A DNA stretch of 60,000 bases from assembly GCA_914767715.1 (NCBI GenBank), contig OU612073.1, forward strand, positions 12,526,001 to 12,586,000. Reading direction: 5' to 3'. The stretch is from Membranipora membranacea. Its lineage: Eukaryota; Bryozoa; Gymnolaemata; Cheilostomatida; Membraniporidae. Of the stretch, positions 13,501 to 26,755 are shown in pieces (positions within the stretch are counted from its first letter, which is position 1; the number at the start of each line of letters is the position of its first letter). A program made the translations under genes and the position numbers. The notes under the pieces are model-generated. The model was given only the letters and a program-made list of their open reading frames with translations. It did no database searches and had not been told where the DNA came from.

Positions 13501-16500
13501 TAGTTTTTATATGTTATATGTGATTATGGTCAAGTATATTTGTTAACATTTGTAACTGTTCTGTTTCAGGAGATAGCATATAGACGGATGACATCCTCTG
13601 CAAAGGTTCTGTCTGATAGTAACTCCCTGTCTAAAGTTATGTTAGAGAAATCTCAAATTGAGAGACAACTTGGGTAAGACTGGTTAAAGTTTAATTCCCT
13701 ACTTATTTTTTCCCAATTTGTTTCAAACTGTGTCGCCTTAAATATATTTTCTCAAGGCTGTGCTATACCATTGTGTAGCGCAGCATGATACTCCGATTTT
13801 GAGTATTAAATATCATTATATAAAATCTCCCGATATCTTTCACCAGGGAGGGTGGGAGGGATACCCACCCTCCCTGCTTTCACTGTGATTTTTATCGAGC
13901 AGAAAAAGCATACTAGTGTGATCAGTGTGAGGGCTCAGATAGCTGCAAGTGAGGTCATAACCCAGAACAAAGATGTGTTATACTTTAATTCTAACATAAT
14001 CTCACTTGCAACTGTCACATCCATTCCTTTTTGTGCAGCATCTGATCCTCTTGAAAAAATACGACATTCAAGTGCACCATACTATCCTAGGCTTGATCTT
14101 TTTTAGTGAAGCTGAGCATAAGATAGCTGAGTTGAGGTGTGGTTTACTTACGCAGAAATCTGATATGCAGCAACAGATAGAATACTACAAAAAGCTGGTA
14201 AATATTTATGCATCTTATACTACTTTCCACAGTATTATACCCGACAGTCCTTTCATCCCACAGTACTAATATCACAACAAACTTACTAAAAGCGATCATG
14301 CGATTTTGAATAAACATCACAACCTCCTCAATAACCCAACAAGTCAGCTGTACTTTGGAGTTGCCCATCCTTATCTAATACAAACAAGAATCGGCCCTCA
14401 ATCCATTTTCTATGATCCATAAAGTTGTGTTTGTTCCTACTCACCTAAATTAACCTGCGGTGATGTTATTCGGTATTTTAGTTGAATCTTAGTCAGGAGC
14501 AAGAACAAGCCCTAGAGGTGAAGAATGATTCTATGAAATCAGAAGGTATGTTTCCAATGTTTATTCGTACAAAAAAAAAAGAATCTTTAAATTCAATTCT
14601 TACTCATTTCAGTCTTTTTTAAAATGGCCAGAAAAGGTTGGCAGGCTCTTTAAGTCACTCCATCTAAACCTCACCCTTACCTACCCATCCCATCCTACAA
14701 ATCTTCTACGGTGTCATAACAGGCACAACTGATTCAGAAGAAATGCCAAACTCAAAAACGTGCCAACTCATTTCTTGACCAGTTTACCAACTTTTGCTCT
14801 TGCTCTTTCTACTTGTATGAAAGCGTTCTATTTTATCTGTAACAATACTGATTGCAATAAAACTCATTCAATCAGTATTAGAGTGTAGTAGAAAACCTCA
14901 CATGATTTAGGCTTCTCACCCGTTAATATTTACCCATATCACTTTCCACTCACTTTTTATGACTGGATTTTTGTGTTTATCCTGCTATTTTACCCGTTCA
15001 TATATTGTGTTTTAGGTGACCACGCAGTGAAGGAGTTAGAGCGGCTGAAGCTGTACCTCGCTGATCTACCGACTCGAGAAGAGCACAACGAACTAAAGAG
15101 TAAACTCACTCAGGCGGAAAGTGATCTGTCCACTGGCAGGGAACACATAGATAACCTGGTGGATGAGCGCGCTAACATGCAGAGGTAACGTTTGGTACAT
15201 CAAATCGATAAATATGTCCGAACAATTCTTGTTTGTAGGCCTGAAAGGCTACCATTGGGGATTTGAGGATTCCATTTGAATCACTCAGGGAAATGGTGTT
15301 TGATAATGAAATACCACAAATCCCAAGTGATGCCAGTTTGAGCCCAAGGTCTGTGACGTGGTGTATCCGGGTATTATATGTGACTCTGAGGTTACGTGAC
15401 TCTTAGGATATGCAACCAGTGAACCTGTGTAATAACATCACGTGAAAGTATTTACCGTGTTTGGATCACTACAATCCCATATCAATATTCAGACCCTTCA
15501 CCCTTGGGGCTTTTCATATTCTCTTTGGTGTATTCAACTAGCTAGGGTTTAAAATTTTGGGCTGGCTTTGATCTGTTTAATGATTAATGAAACAGCAATC
15601 ACATGTCCAGATAGCGCAATTGGTAGAGCGCCTGCCCAGAAATCATAGAGTTGAGGATTCTAAACCACATCTGGTCATCAAATTTTCATCTTGCGCAATA
15701 TCGCACATTTAGGCAATGCCAAGGTTGAAGGTACTTTCCTGACACACCATATGACCCGGCATTGGCTCTTCTTTTCCCTATCCACCAATCAGAACCAACA
15801 CATTGGCTCTTCTTTTCCCTAACCAGCAATCAGAACCAACACATTGGCTAGTCCTTAGGTGACATATGACATTTAGAGAAGACCAAGTTTTGGTCAAATT
15901 GAAAAACCGTCAATGTGATATATCGCCTCTTCTGTTTCACAGGAACTACTTTTCTCATATCAAAATTTCCTTCCATAACACATCAATAGTAGTCTGGCTA
16001 ATATTTCATATTGCCATTTTTTTTTTAATTGGGTGTTTCTTTATTAAATAATTGTTCATGTACAAAATATATTGTATACATATAGGTAGCAATGGGCAAA
16101 TGATGCAGTAAATTATGGTATGCAAAAGCGTGATGAAAATCATGGCAGCATTGGCATGCAAAGTACAACAATAGATCACACACCACGATCAAAGCCTTAG
16201 AAACATTCTCTAGTTTAGTACAGAAAATTTTTTCGATCTGAACCTGAGGCATAAATCAATCCTTCAACACCATGATTGAATCTGAAATATGATGAAATGA
16301 ACTTCATTATTGAAAACTTGTCAAAACATGCAATGAGAAGACGATACACATCATATAAGAATGTGTCAGACAAATAGGAAAAATTAAAAATACCATCAGT
16401 TTTAAAATGAAATCTTGATATGCATAATCATACACCATATTTATAAAGTGATGAGATGTTTAAATCACTACATCGTTTGTTTTCTTTTTAAGGATAAAAA

Positions 16501-19500
16501 TTAATTTCAATGCAGCATACATCTTTTCACGCTTCTCTTAGTTCATTTGAGTGTTCTTCAATATCATAAGCAATGAATCTTAAAGTATCTACCTTTAAAG
16601 ATGATATAGACGCCAATAAAGATATATATATATGATTCAAATCTGTGCTTTTAAGTGTCATCTGTGTGTATTTGGCCCCAACTAAGTGTCACTCAAAAAT
16701 AAGGAGTCATTTTATATGACCCACAAAAAAATCATGTCTTAAATCCTCTTAAATAATCATGTTGGGCATCCTTAACCCAATAGTAATTAATGGTAGATAA
16801 AACAGCCTGACATGGTCGGACAACTCCAATGCAAAGATATGCCCTACACACTGATAGCCACTATATATATATATATATATATACATATATGAATCACTCA
16901 TTGTCCAGGGTTTTTATGGGTACAATAGTGGGATATATAATATATGACACTTTATTGCACAAATGTGTGTATATATATATATCTACTTTGCAAGAAAACA
17001 ATCACTGCTAAACAAATGAAAATTAATACGATGCCACATTTCAATCTACTATCAGCAATAGAGTTATTTACTGAGCAAACCACTTGACAAAACAAGAACC
17101 CGCTCCTCGCAAATCTTGGCTTGTGTTGTCAAGGATCTCAATGAAGTGACCATAGAGTTATTATAGAGTTATCATAAAATAACTCTTGGAAATAGGGCTC
17201 AATGAGATCGCTTTCACTATTGTGATATTCAGCTGTACTTTTGAAATAATCTGATGCCTAATAGTGAATTTTACATCTCTGTAAAAACGCATGTGGATTC
17301 TTATTGTGAATTGACTCATAATTCAGATCATCGTTCATTGGCAAAAAAAAATGGTGTTCCACCTTATTTAATTCCTGATACCAATATTGATGAATTTATT
17401 GCTGTCAACTGTGCACGCTGCTCAGCACACTGCTGAGATCGCCCCAACAAGGCAATAGTCATCATGTGTTTGTCTGACACATGAAAACCGCTGGGCAGCC
17501 GTCCGTGATGTCATGTCTTTAAAAACATGTATATTAAACAGATATTACAAGGGTCTGGATGTTGCCTCTGGCACATTAGCTCATCAGCTATTTACGAGAA
17601 CAAAGTCAGATACTTACTCCGCTTAATTGGGTCTTAAGTGTCACGAAATGGTTTACTGGTAATTCTCTAGAGGGTTGTCCGGCTGTATACTCAGTTATCA
17701 AAGAGATATATATCGGTATACTTAGATGGACATTATTCTGGCTTTAAAATTAAACATGGCCAGTGGGTAGATAATCATAAATTTAATTATGAACTTATAC
17801 TTTGGTCTGCGGGTCTGTTGATATTTTGCCAGGCTTCAAGTTGACAGCTATAACACATTAATTCAACAACATACTAATAATGTATAAGTAATCAATGAAC
17901 TGACATATATTAGTGACAGTCTAATAAATTGACCTCTGAGATCAGGTGCCATTTATCAAATCAGCCAAATGATCTTATGCAACTATAAACAACACTTATG
18001 TTGTTATATCAGTATGAACTATAGTCTATAAAAATGACAATTAAACCATCAATCTCGCAGTAAATGGATTACTGGATTAGTTGCTTGAAGCAGAAAAGAA
18101 TAAAATTGATTTGGTGGCTTTAGTTTTTTATAAGGAGCATGTAGTGACATCTAAGGCCTAAGCTAATGACATATTTTGTGGATGGTAAAGCCAATTTTAT
18201 TTGATTGAACTCAGGACCGAATATACTAAAGTTTAAAAATCAAATTATTGCGTTGCAATGCCAGTCTAAGGCGAAAATTCCAAATTTTGACATCCTATCA
18301 GATTGGATCAGCCAAAATAAGCTTACAAAAATGATAGCGGATCAGCTGAAAAAATAGTGGCAAATAGCTTTGTAACATCAGCCTTTTTATTCGCTAAAAC
18401 TGACATACCCATTAGCTCTAAAACTTCATGAACACCAAATCATGTTCAGGTTTGTATGTGTAGTTCTAGTGCTTTACGGTTTATAATGAAATACCACCGC
18501 AGGCAACATGGTTGGTATTTGAGCGCGTAGGCTGGTAAATTTGTGTTGCAAAATAAATGTGAATGTGGATCCATATTTTTGTTGCAGAGATTATAAAAGG
18601 TTGGATGGCGAGCTGAGGGAGAGCAATGAACAAGTGGGACAACTTCTGAATCAAGTATCATTTCTTCAAAAGGAGGTAATAAAGGACTTCAGCCTCAACC
18701 CCACCTAATATTCATAATCCCAGGACGACCAGTGTCAATGAATTATTCACGTAGTAATCAGATCGAAGGGGGCCGTCTGACTTGGGGGAGGGGGTTCAAG
18801 ACTCTTGGGAGATATTACTTGCATGTGTTGACATGTCCCTGTTAGGGGTAGATTACCCTAACATCATGCTTGTTCTATTGTGCTGTTTATCCATCTTGTT
18901 GCTTGGACGGAGAAGTGGGTGTAGGGGATTGACTCTCTTTAAACATGATTTAAGAGGCTGGCTCTTAATTTCCCCCTCACATGGCAGACAGGTGTGAACA
19001 TAATATGTTTACCACCTTCTCTTCCAGTTCCGCCCCTAACTCCTCTCAACCCGCAAGACAGGTCAACAAACAGGTGTTTGCCACCCCATAAACATGTTTT
19101 CAATAAGTTGTGGGGGTACTGACTGCAGAGGTAATCATGCAACTGTTGAACCCCTACATGTCATGTGTCAAGTGGTCAAGGATGTTGTGCCAAATGTGTG
19201 ATTTGAGTTTGTAAGCCTCTAACATGCGCAAACAGAGGGGGTAGAAAGTGCTAACATGGCAAGGATCATGTCATGGCTACTAGCTTATTTAGACTACTAA
19301 TCCCAAACTTAAAATTCCGACAAATAAAGGGACTATACATATCTTAGACATACATTTCTAACAAGACCAGCATAATAGAATTAGATCTACATCCTTTTCC
19401 TGTTGTGCAAACCAAATCGGCTGTAATAAACCCTTGAAGTCACACCCAAACTTGACATCTGTATGATATTATTTTGTCACGTGATTGCCACGTGATTGCC

Positions 19501-22500
19501 ACGTGATTGCCCCTTTGATCATTTCCATCTCATTTATGAAAGGTCTCAAATAGGGTGGGAGAGAACAAGAACAGAATCTAATAAACACTTGTTTATTCCT
19601 TCATCTTCCCCCAAGGAATCTTAATCTGCTGGTGACACCTTGAGCATTTGGTAATTTGACTAACCCTGCATATATGATCTGTAAGGTAAAAGTTTGACAT
19701 ACCAAATCCAAAAAGGTGTAGCATGCTACGCCTTTATCGGCCAGATCGTGTATGAGGGAGTATTCGTACCACCAAATTGTTAAGGCTTCACCAGCAGATT
19801 AAAGTTCCCTGGGGAAAAGATGTAGGTGTGGACAACGTGTCTATTAGATACTGTTTATGATCACTCCCACCACATTTCAGACCTCTCACATGTTTCATAT
19901 GTCACATGATGTCACATGACTATTGCATTACATGTGAGATATCTAGTACCCTCAGGGTCGCTCTAACCAGTTCATATTTCACTTGTCATGCTTATTGTTG
20001 TTGTAGGTTAGTGTGTGGGAGAAGAGGGAGGAAATACGTGACACAACGTCGGAGGATGACATCATTAAACTCAGAGAGCAACAGAATGATCTTCTTGCTG
20101 ACTATGAGCATGTCAAACAGGTATCTCTCACAATATACAGTGCACTCTACTCAATTCAGAACCCTAGGGAATGCAAATTTGTGTCTCAAATAAGCAAAAG
20201 TTTTAATTTAGTGACATGAGAATGCATAAAAATTGTTGATTTAACCAACATTCTTTGTTTGGTGAAACGGGAGTTATGAACTATACAGTCTGAATTAAGT
20301 TGTGTGGTGTGCACTTTTTCGCTAGGTTTTTCAAACAGGGTATCCCCAAACCTTAATAAATGAGCGACATCTCAGCGCTTTGGTTAAACAAAAGATACTT
20401 ACTGAACTTTCAAGAAAGGAAAACAGCTGAGGGATCATACAAGATTAACTCATAATAGTTTATGTTTTGTTTTTAATAAGTTTGCTTTGTGTTTTGTTGT
20501 AATTTAACTGCATGTTGAAATGACCATAACCATTGATTTGACAACTAAAATTTGTTCAACAAAAGAGATTACTCAGTTAATTGGAGATTGGCAAGACTGA
20601 ACACAATTTAACTCCGTACAAAGCTCCATTCCTAATTAATAACCAATATAATCTGGGTTCAGTATACCATGAGGATGAACATATTCATTTTATTTTTGAA
20701 CATGCTAATTGAAAATGCCCCAAATATAGAGAAATCAAAAATCTAAATTGTTCTTTTTTTACACCTGTGAATCAAACCATTGATAGCCGGGTGGCTAAAT
20801 TTTAATCCGTGAATATTTTCATCCTGTAAGATAGTTTGGAAATCAACAAATCTCCAAATTTAATAGCTGGCTGATCATCTTCTTGAGAAAGATTGTCGAA
20901 ACAATTGACAAAAACATAACTGTCTTGTAACCGATACAGCAATTTTTCTGCGTGACTAATTCTTAACGGTTTTGTGCATGTTTCTATTTAACTAGCTTTA
21001 TGAAGAACAGTGTGATAAAATGGACTCACTAACACAAGACTACGAGGATAGAATCGTTGACTTATCTGAACGACTCGAGCATTCTGAATCACTTATACAA
21101 GCCGCCCAACAGGAATGTGAACAGAGAGACGAACAGCTACACCACCTCAATCAAACCGTTCTACAGGTACTGCCCTCGCAGCGAGATGTGGCAAGGCAAC
21201 GGAACTGATATGGAGAGATTTTTTAATGCCCAATGCTTCACTTATTGTTGAGCTTGGGGTCAATTCAAAGTAAAATGTGGCGAGGCAATGGAATTGAAAT
21301 GAAGGAATGCCTAATGCTACACTTTTTGTTGGGCTTTGGGTCATATCTTTGTGGGATGTGGCAGAGCATTAGGAATTAAATAGAGGGGTATTTTTTTCAT
21401 GAAGTGCAATGAGATGAACTTGTTGTTAAGTTTGTAGTCAAATGTGTCAAGTCCTGACGTGAACTAATCTCTTAAAAGTATAATGGCATTAGCTGAGCAC
21501 AGAGTTTTTAACTGGGGTAACTCACTTGACGGTTGCAGAAGGGATCTCTATTGCTCCTTGCATATACATAGTGTTTTCAACACAACATATCTTTGTGACC
21601 GACATTTAAATTTTTATTTTATTATTCAAAATTGGGGCAGAGACGTCATCGATTGCTTTCGGGAGGCTGTGTTATTGAGTAATGCAATAATTACCTTTGC
21701 TTTGCCTCATTCATCATTCTAACTTTTTGACTCGTAGGATTTTGCAATGTTATTAACTGATCTGTGTAGTGTCCTTGAGCTCAGAGTGTTTGTTACTTAC
21801 ACCATGAACACTTCTGTCAATGTCATCTGGGCCTTAATCAAATTAGAGACTGGCAGACTAAAATAATCATAGAAGCACTTTTCCCTAAATAGCAAACTGG
21901 CAGGGGTCTAAAAGCAGTGTTTATTCATGGTGTGTCGCATAGGCATACCCTGGATTTTATTGGATTTCTAAATGTTATTGAGTTCTGTTGTGACTTATGA
22001 GGTGATATTTTGATTCTGGGCAGGCAAGCGCATAAATGAATCAAAATGTACTTTTCCAAATGTAATTCAATGCGGTATGATCATGAATGATCACATATTT
22101 CACATACAGAAATTAATTGACTTTCAGAAATTTTACAGTGACGCAATCCCCATGATTGAATTAAATTAAGCTGTCCTGGGCCGGGTATGCCTTGGCACTC
22201 ACGTAGGTAGATATATCCAAGCATAGTTTTCAACGCAGGTACTTGGTACAGGTTTTAGTCTAAGTTCTCAGACTCCAAACATTTTTAGTTAGTGGAGCAC
22301 TGATATCTAACTCCCAAAGAAGATGCATTGCCTGAGTTCCTAGACTAGCCCTGTACGGAGACACAAGATGTTCAATAAAAATGAGCTACTCTTTTGAATT
22401 TTACGTTTGTTTTTGTTTTCACCAGCTTACCAATGAGAATACAGAACTCAGTTCCTCACATGAGGCTAACCTTGAGAAGGTGAAGGTCGCCGAGCTGGTC

Positions 22501-25500
22501 GTATCCGCGGAGACTAGTAAACTAGAGCAGGGACTAGTAGAAGAGATCGTGTATTGTACTAATAGTCTGGAGTGCCTAGTGGAGATGTGTGACAATCCAC
22601 GAGGTCTGGACTTAGCTGACATGCTCGCCACAAGACGTGAGTTTGTTCAGTGAAATATTTAGTCTGAATGATCAGGCTGTGAGTCCAACACTGATATCAC
22701 CTCCACCATACTACCAAAAATGATTATATCTCGGGATCTACATGTACTCCGGGACTTCCCTGAATCCCGTAATTCCCTTGTTCTGGCCCGCAGAATACCT
22801 GAAATTTTAAAATGTCTAGAATTATTTACTCATTGTGGTGTGGAATGGGGCCAATCGAGTTTTAAACTAAAAAAATCAAGTTTAACACTTGTACCATCAG
22901 CCAGCCAACAGATCTCTCATTCATCTCGCTACATTTATGAAACCTGATCCTGGTTACTTTAATGTCACGCATGCATTCCACTCCACAAAAGGTGGCAGCC
23001 ATCTCTACATTGCATCTGTATTCACACACTGATAGGCTTTTACGATCCTACTCTTAAGAAGAGTATGAGGAGAAGTCCACCACTTCGCACCAGCTTGAAA
23101 TGATTAATATATGGCTATCTATGAAATACACAACCCTTTACCCGGTAGGCCTACAAACTTCTACCAGAGCTAGTTAAAATGATTTTGCTTAAGCATCATG
23201 ATTGCCTGAAATCATTAAACACAGTATACCTCAAGCTGTTTTTAAACTACTGTTTACGCACACTGGTGAACATGGCCCCTGAAATTTGAGGAGAAGATTA
23301 CCTCAATAGGCTAGAATTCTTCATTTCATGTTTACTAAATAGAATAAAATGAAATATGACGTCAAAATGGCTTGATTTCACGTCTTGTTTCATTCATTAT
23401 CAGTAATATTTCCAATAATCCCATGTCAGGCTTAATACCCTCATTACATAAAATGGCTATGTCGATTCCCTAAGAACGCTGGGAAATACCTCACAATATT
23501 ATACAGAAATAATTAAAATACGTAATTTGAACGTGGGCTAAATCGATAGAATGATGAATCATTCATCTAGATAAATCTGGCTCTTGGTTTCTCAACCTTG
23601 TTATTTATTATTGTACTACTGTGCGGATGAGTAGTGTAGTAAACAAGAAAAGGTCATACTTTCAATTTTAAATCAGAAAATAGAAAGGAAATGTAATGTT
23701 CGTCATGTTGTGTTAGACTCATTAGCTTTTATGCAACATATGGCCGGAACAAGAAAGGGCCCTTCCTGCCGAGGCTTGTTCTACGAATGCTACATCTTTT
23801 GAATTTGTTAATCAGTATTACAATTACCAATAATAGGATTGACCATTAATTTCCTTTAAAAGGATACCTTTGGGATGAAAGTCTATCTATAGCTTTGCAT
23901 TAGCTACCTACTCTTGTTGCAGTAAACTTTCAGCTCACTTTTGTTTTTCATATGCGTGGTTTAAATTATGGAAATCCCTGTTGTGATCAACTAACAAGTT
24001 TTGCCTGTAAATGTCAACTTAGTCATCGTTCTTATTACCAGCTCATATGGATTGACCAATCGGGCTGATATTTTGCAATGAGCCCTAATAGTTGCACCGA
24101 ATATTTCCCAGGAGAGAGCGTCTCTCATTTATGGGGCATTGCCCTTTATCTGCTGAAAACCTGAAAACACTAAGCAGCACATAGGGCACATAGCTGTTTT
24201 TTATGTTACGGCCGATTAGGTTTCTCCTACGCCTTAAGTGCTAACTGAGGATGTTGTGCAAAAATTGTGTAAAATGTTTCTACATGGTACAAGTTTAAGT
24301 TATCAGCCGTTTGTGGTGCTCCAGAGACCGCTGACTGAATGTGAACCTTCGGGTGTCACAAATAGTCTAGCATGTCTATGATTTATTCACATCAAGGTTC
24401 CATGACCAAGGACATCTTCTAAAGTTAATGTATAATATATGTCCATGTAAATGACCAAACAGTAGATCGGGCTATACATATTCTGACACCATGATCAGTG
24501 GTTGTCTCTTCACGAAGGCTTAAGATTTCTCTACCTTTCCTCACAAAACTCTAAGCCTCTGATAGCAGGCGATCATCTGAGTCACTACTGGTTGTAAACA
24601 TCTGCTCCTCTGTCTCTTTATCAGTGAAATCTAGAAGACTCATTATGACTGTTAAAAATCGCAAGGTTTCATCACTCACCACAAGCCGGAGAATGGGTGG
24701 CTAGATAGGGGTTGCCCTAAGGTCGGGACACAGTCTCTGCGCCAACTTGCTTTCAGTATCTAGGCATATCACAACAGGCAGGCAGAGTGTAATATCCCTG
24801 ATATAACTCTCTGATGCTGACATGTTGTTTTTCAGACTGCGTAATTGTGGCGTCAGTGGAGCTGACCTTAAAATACGGCTTCTACTTCGCTCTTTTGTCA
24901 CTTTTCTGGAGGGATAGAGAGTAATTTCACGCTGATGCTACATGTGGTTTGATGCCATACTTGATATACAAACTAATGTTAGCGTAGGGCAGTTATGTAC
25001 ATTAATTCTCTTTCCTGCACCATGCACCAGACGGCCTAAAGTAGAGCAAACTGTTTGTTTAATAGGTCACTGGTCTTACCAAAAAGGTATCAGACAAGTT
25101 TTTTTTATACAACAATGGCGAGGAGGCCCCCACGGGCAGTTTATTGCCTCTGTACCAGTGCAATATAGCTTTGAAAATGGCTGACACGGGAAGTTATAAT
25201 GGTTCAAGTTTTGAGTGAAAAAGGCCATGTTTTGTTCAATTATTGTATTTTCAAGCATTTGGGGCAATTACAAGCTTTATTTAGATGCGAGTTCAAAACA
25301 ATTATTTTTAAACATCCTGCAAATACTCAGGTGAATTACAAGATTTTGTGACGTCATTCAAGTGCAAAAAATTAAATTTTGAAATTTTTACTGATAGATT
25401 AATAAACCACAGGAGTTTCCCCCATGCATAGATCTAAATAACAGGAGGCCATACCAAAGCATTGGAAACTCGAATGTCATTTGTATCCATCGCATGCGTT

Positions 25501-25918
25501 ATTCAAAAGTTCACTAAACGTCTTGTTAGAGGTAGATGTTAGCCTTGTAACACAGCTACTTCTTTGGTTTGGTTTAATCCCCAAACCTGAAAGGCAGCCA
25601 AGGCTAGGTAGATATATGCTGTTGAAATCTTTCACGTAAGATAATTATACTCAGCAATATTGTTTACTGTTTGATTTGATTTGTCTTCTTATTTCATTGA
25701 TTACACCGATCTCTCTATTAACTCGATTTATTACTTTATATATTACAGCGACTCCCGTGACAATCTCCTCACCCAGGGAGTATATTACAGTATTAGAACA
25801 GCAGACTACTTCACTCAAATCTATGAATGTGAAAATAGAGAAACTAAGGCAGTTTATACTGGATAAATACGCTGATGATATGGCTTCATCGGGTCATATC
25901 GAATGTGCGACCCAGTAG
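10586..25918 (+). CDS. CEP85: Centrosomal protein CEP85/CEP85L-like
   Basis: CEP85-family proteins are centrosomal coiled-coil proteins; human CEP85 binds STIL and affects centriole assembly and NEK2. Fifteen exons join in phase: 10586-10625, 11499-11612, 11690-12127, 12401-12468, 12866-12945, 13221-13350, 13570-13673, 14107-14197, 14482-14545, 15016-15184, 18588-18675, 20007-20120, 20996-21166, 22426-22636, 25749-25918, giving about 683 codons plus TAG (human is about 760). Diagnostic matches to recalled CEP85 are the heptad segment with ERLKLYLADLPTREEH (human has ERYLADLPTLEDH) and IIKEKDMIIERQKLKRLQLE. The C-terminal order also matches: Q-rich coiled coil, a short helical block (GLVEEIVYCTNSLECLV), and the tail LRQFILDKYADDMA ending in ATQ. 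The N-terminal 200 residues are Ser/Pro/Arg-rich and disordered, with a Cys cluster. Within exon 3, 11837-11890 could be a 54-bp intron (GTGAGC...TTCAG) that keeps phase; the open frame makes this undecidable. CEP85 and CEP85L diverged in vertebrates, so this is probably the single ancestral gene. Confidence 0.85.
15605..15690 (+). repeat. tRNA-derived SINE head or tRNA pseudogene
   Basis: The stretch contains an A-box-like TAGCGCAATTGGTAGAGCG and, about 35 bases on, a degenerate B box (GAGGATTCTAAACC). Short outer repeats (CAGAT/ATCTGG) resemble an acceptor stem. The T-loop has lost the TTC core, so it cannot be a normal tRNA. It lies in the 3.4-kb intron after CEP85-like exon 10. Confidence 0.55.
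15761..15850. repeat. 41-bp tandem repeat, about 2.2 copies
   Basis: The unit beginning ATTGGCTCTTCTTTTCCCT repeats at 15761 and 15802, with a third start at 15843. Each unit contains CCAATCAGAACC, an inverted CCAAT-like motif pair with the ATTGG at its start. It lies about 75 bp downstream of the SINE-like head and may be its tail. Confidence 0.75.
19478..19510 (+). repeat. Three tandem 11-bp units, each with a CACGTG E-box
   Basis: CACGTGATTGC repeats exactly at 19478, 19489 and 19500 in the intron between CEP85-like exons 11 and 12. The first unit is preceded by GT, giving GTCACGTGA, close to a CLEAR/USF-type bHLH site. Regulatory activity is only a possibility. Confidence 0.85.
21183..21440. 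repeat. Degenerate tandem repeat, about 80-90-bp unit, three copies
   Basis: Units start with GATGTGGCAAGGCAA (21183), AATGTGGCGAGGCAA (about 21274) and GATGTGGCAGAGCAT (about 21355). Each is followed by a GGAATT-like segment and a TTGTTGxGxTT segment. The array starts only about 16 bases after the exon 13 donor of the CEP85-like gene. Confidence 0.65.
22637..25748. other. Large last intron of the CEP85-like gene
   Basis: This 3.1-kb interval separates exon 14 from the terminal exon. It was read on both strands: scattered open frames (22720-22947 plus, 24701-24901 minus, 24942-25184 plus) lack splice sites in phase or recognisable protein sequence. No clear repeat or RNA gene was seen. Confidence 0.55.
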
Positions 25919-26305
25919 AATTATCTCCGCTTTACCTCCGTCCATTTTAATTTATTTGCTTGCCTCACTTTTGAGAATTGTCTCTGCAGCATCAGACCAG
26001 AGTTTCTTCCTTGTTCAATGATTTGCAATTTTTTGGTCTCAGGATTAAATCTACCAATGTCAGCTGCCATATCACTGCACTGCCTTATTGAATTAAACTT
26101 AGAATTGTCTTTTATATGCCCTAGTAGTAAGTCAGCTTTGGGCGTTGAGTGATATAAATTGCTGGCTAGGTTTTGAGAATTATCTCCACACTGCTTAATG
26201 TGCTTTCTTTGCCGTGTGTATTTTTGGGTTCTGTGTGGGCAACTTATCTATCCAATGAGTTGGTTTTTTGTTTGTTTTTTTTGGCTGTGTATATTTTTTT
26301 TACTA

Positions 26306-26311
26306 AATAAA
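26306..26311 (+). terminator. Candidate poly(A) signal AATAAA of the CEP85-like gene
   Basis: AATAAA lies 388 bp after the TAG stop, in a T-rich stretch. The gap 25919-26755 otherwise shows no exon and separates two convergent genes. A 3' UTR of this length is plausible. Confidence 0.45.
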
Positions 26312-26755
26312 GTGAAAAACTGCAACACTTAAAAATGAAGATGCGTTAGTTTGGCAAGGGAAAGAGATATTCGTAAATTGGTGAACACTACTCTAGTAAT
26401 AATTACAGCTTTTTTGGAATTTCACAGAATGGTATGACAGGTATTTTACAAAAAAAACAGCAGTTGGGATGACCAGAGTACTAGAGTATAAACAGTGAAT
26501 AATAAATTTTCTTGTCCGAAGTATGCATGGTTCCAAGAATTAAAACAGCTCCATCATTCTAGTGAGCTTGCTTCATAGGTCAATCTCAGCATGATCTTGG
26601 TTATTTCGATGCTTGCACTCTGCATTTCCTGCAGATGATTCTTCTATCACCGTTGGCGAACATCACAACTTGTATTCTTGCATACAATATACTGTTGAGG
26701 TATTAATGTAAAGGTTGTTTCCCGCTGTTAAGGTCAGCGGTGGTTCGAGCTGTTC

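Larger units (their letters stand above)
15185..18587. other. Large intron of the CEP85-like gene (between exons 10 and 11)
   Basis: This 3.4-kb intron holds the SINE-like head, the 41-bp repeat, several (TA)n tracts (about 16624-16635, 16862-16882, 16972-16982) and otherwise AT-rich DNA. Nothing between 17000 and 18500 forms a supported exon. Short open frames at 17254-17436 and 18446-18661 have no splice context. Confidence 0.6.

Noticed and set aside
16829-17011. Small Tyr/Ile-rich open frame
   Set aside because: It is produced by (TA)n tracts and has no coding context.
17254-17900. Possible degraded retroelement in the large CEP85-like intron
   Set aside because: Some frames look protein-like, but no reverse transcriptase, integrase or gag motif could be recognised.
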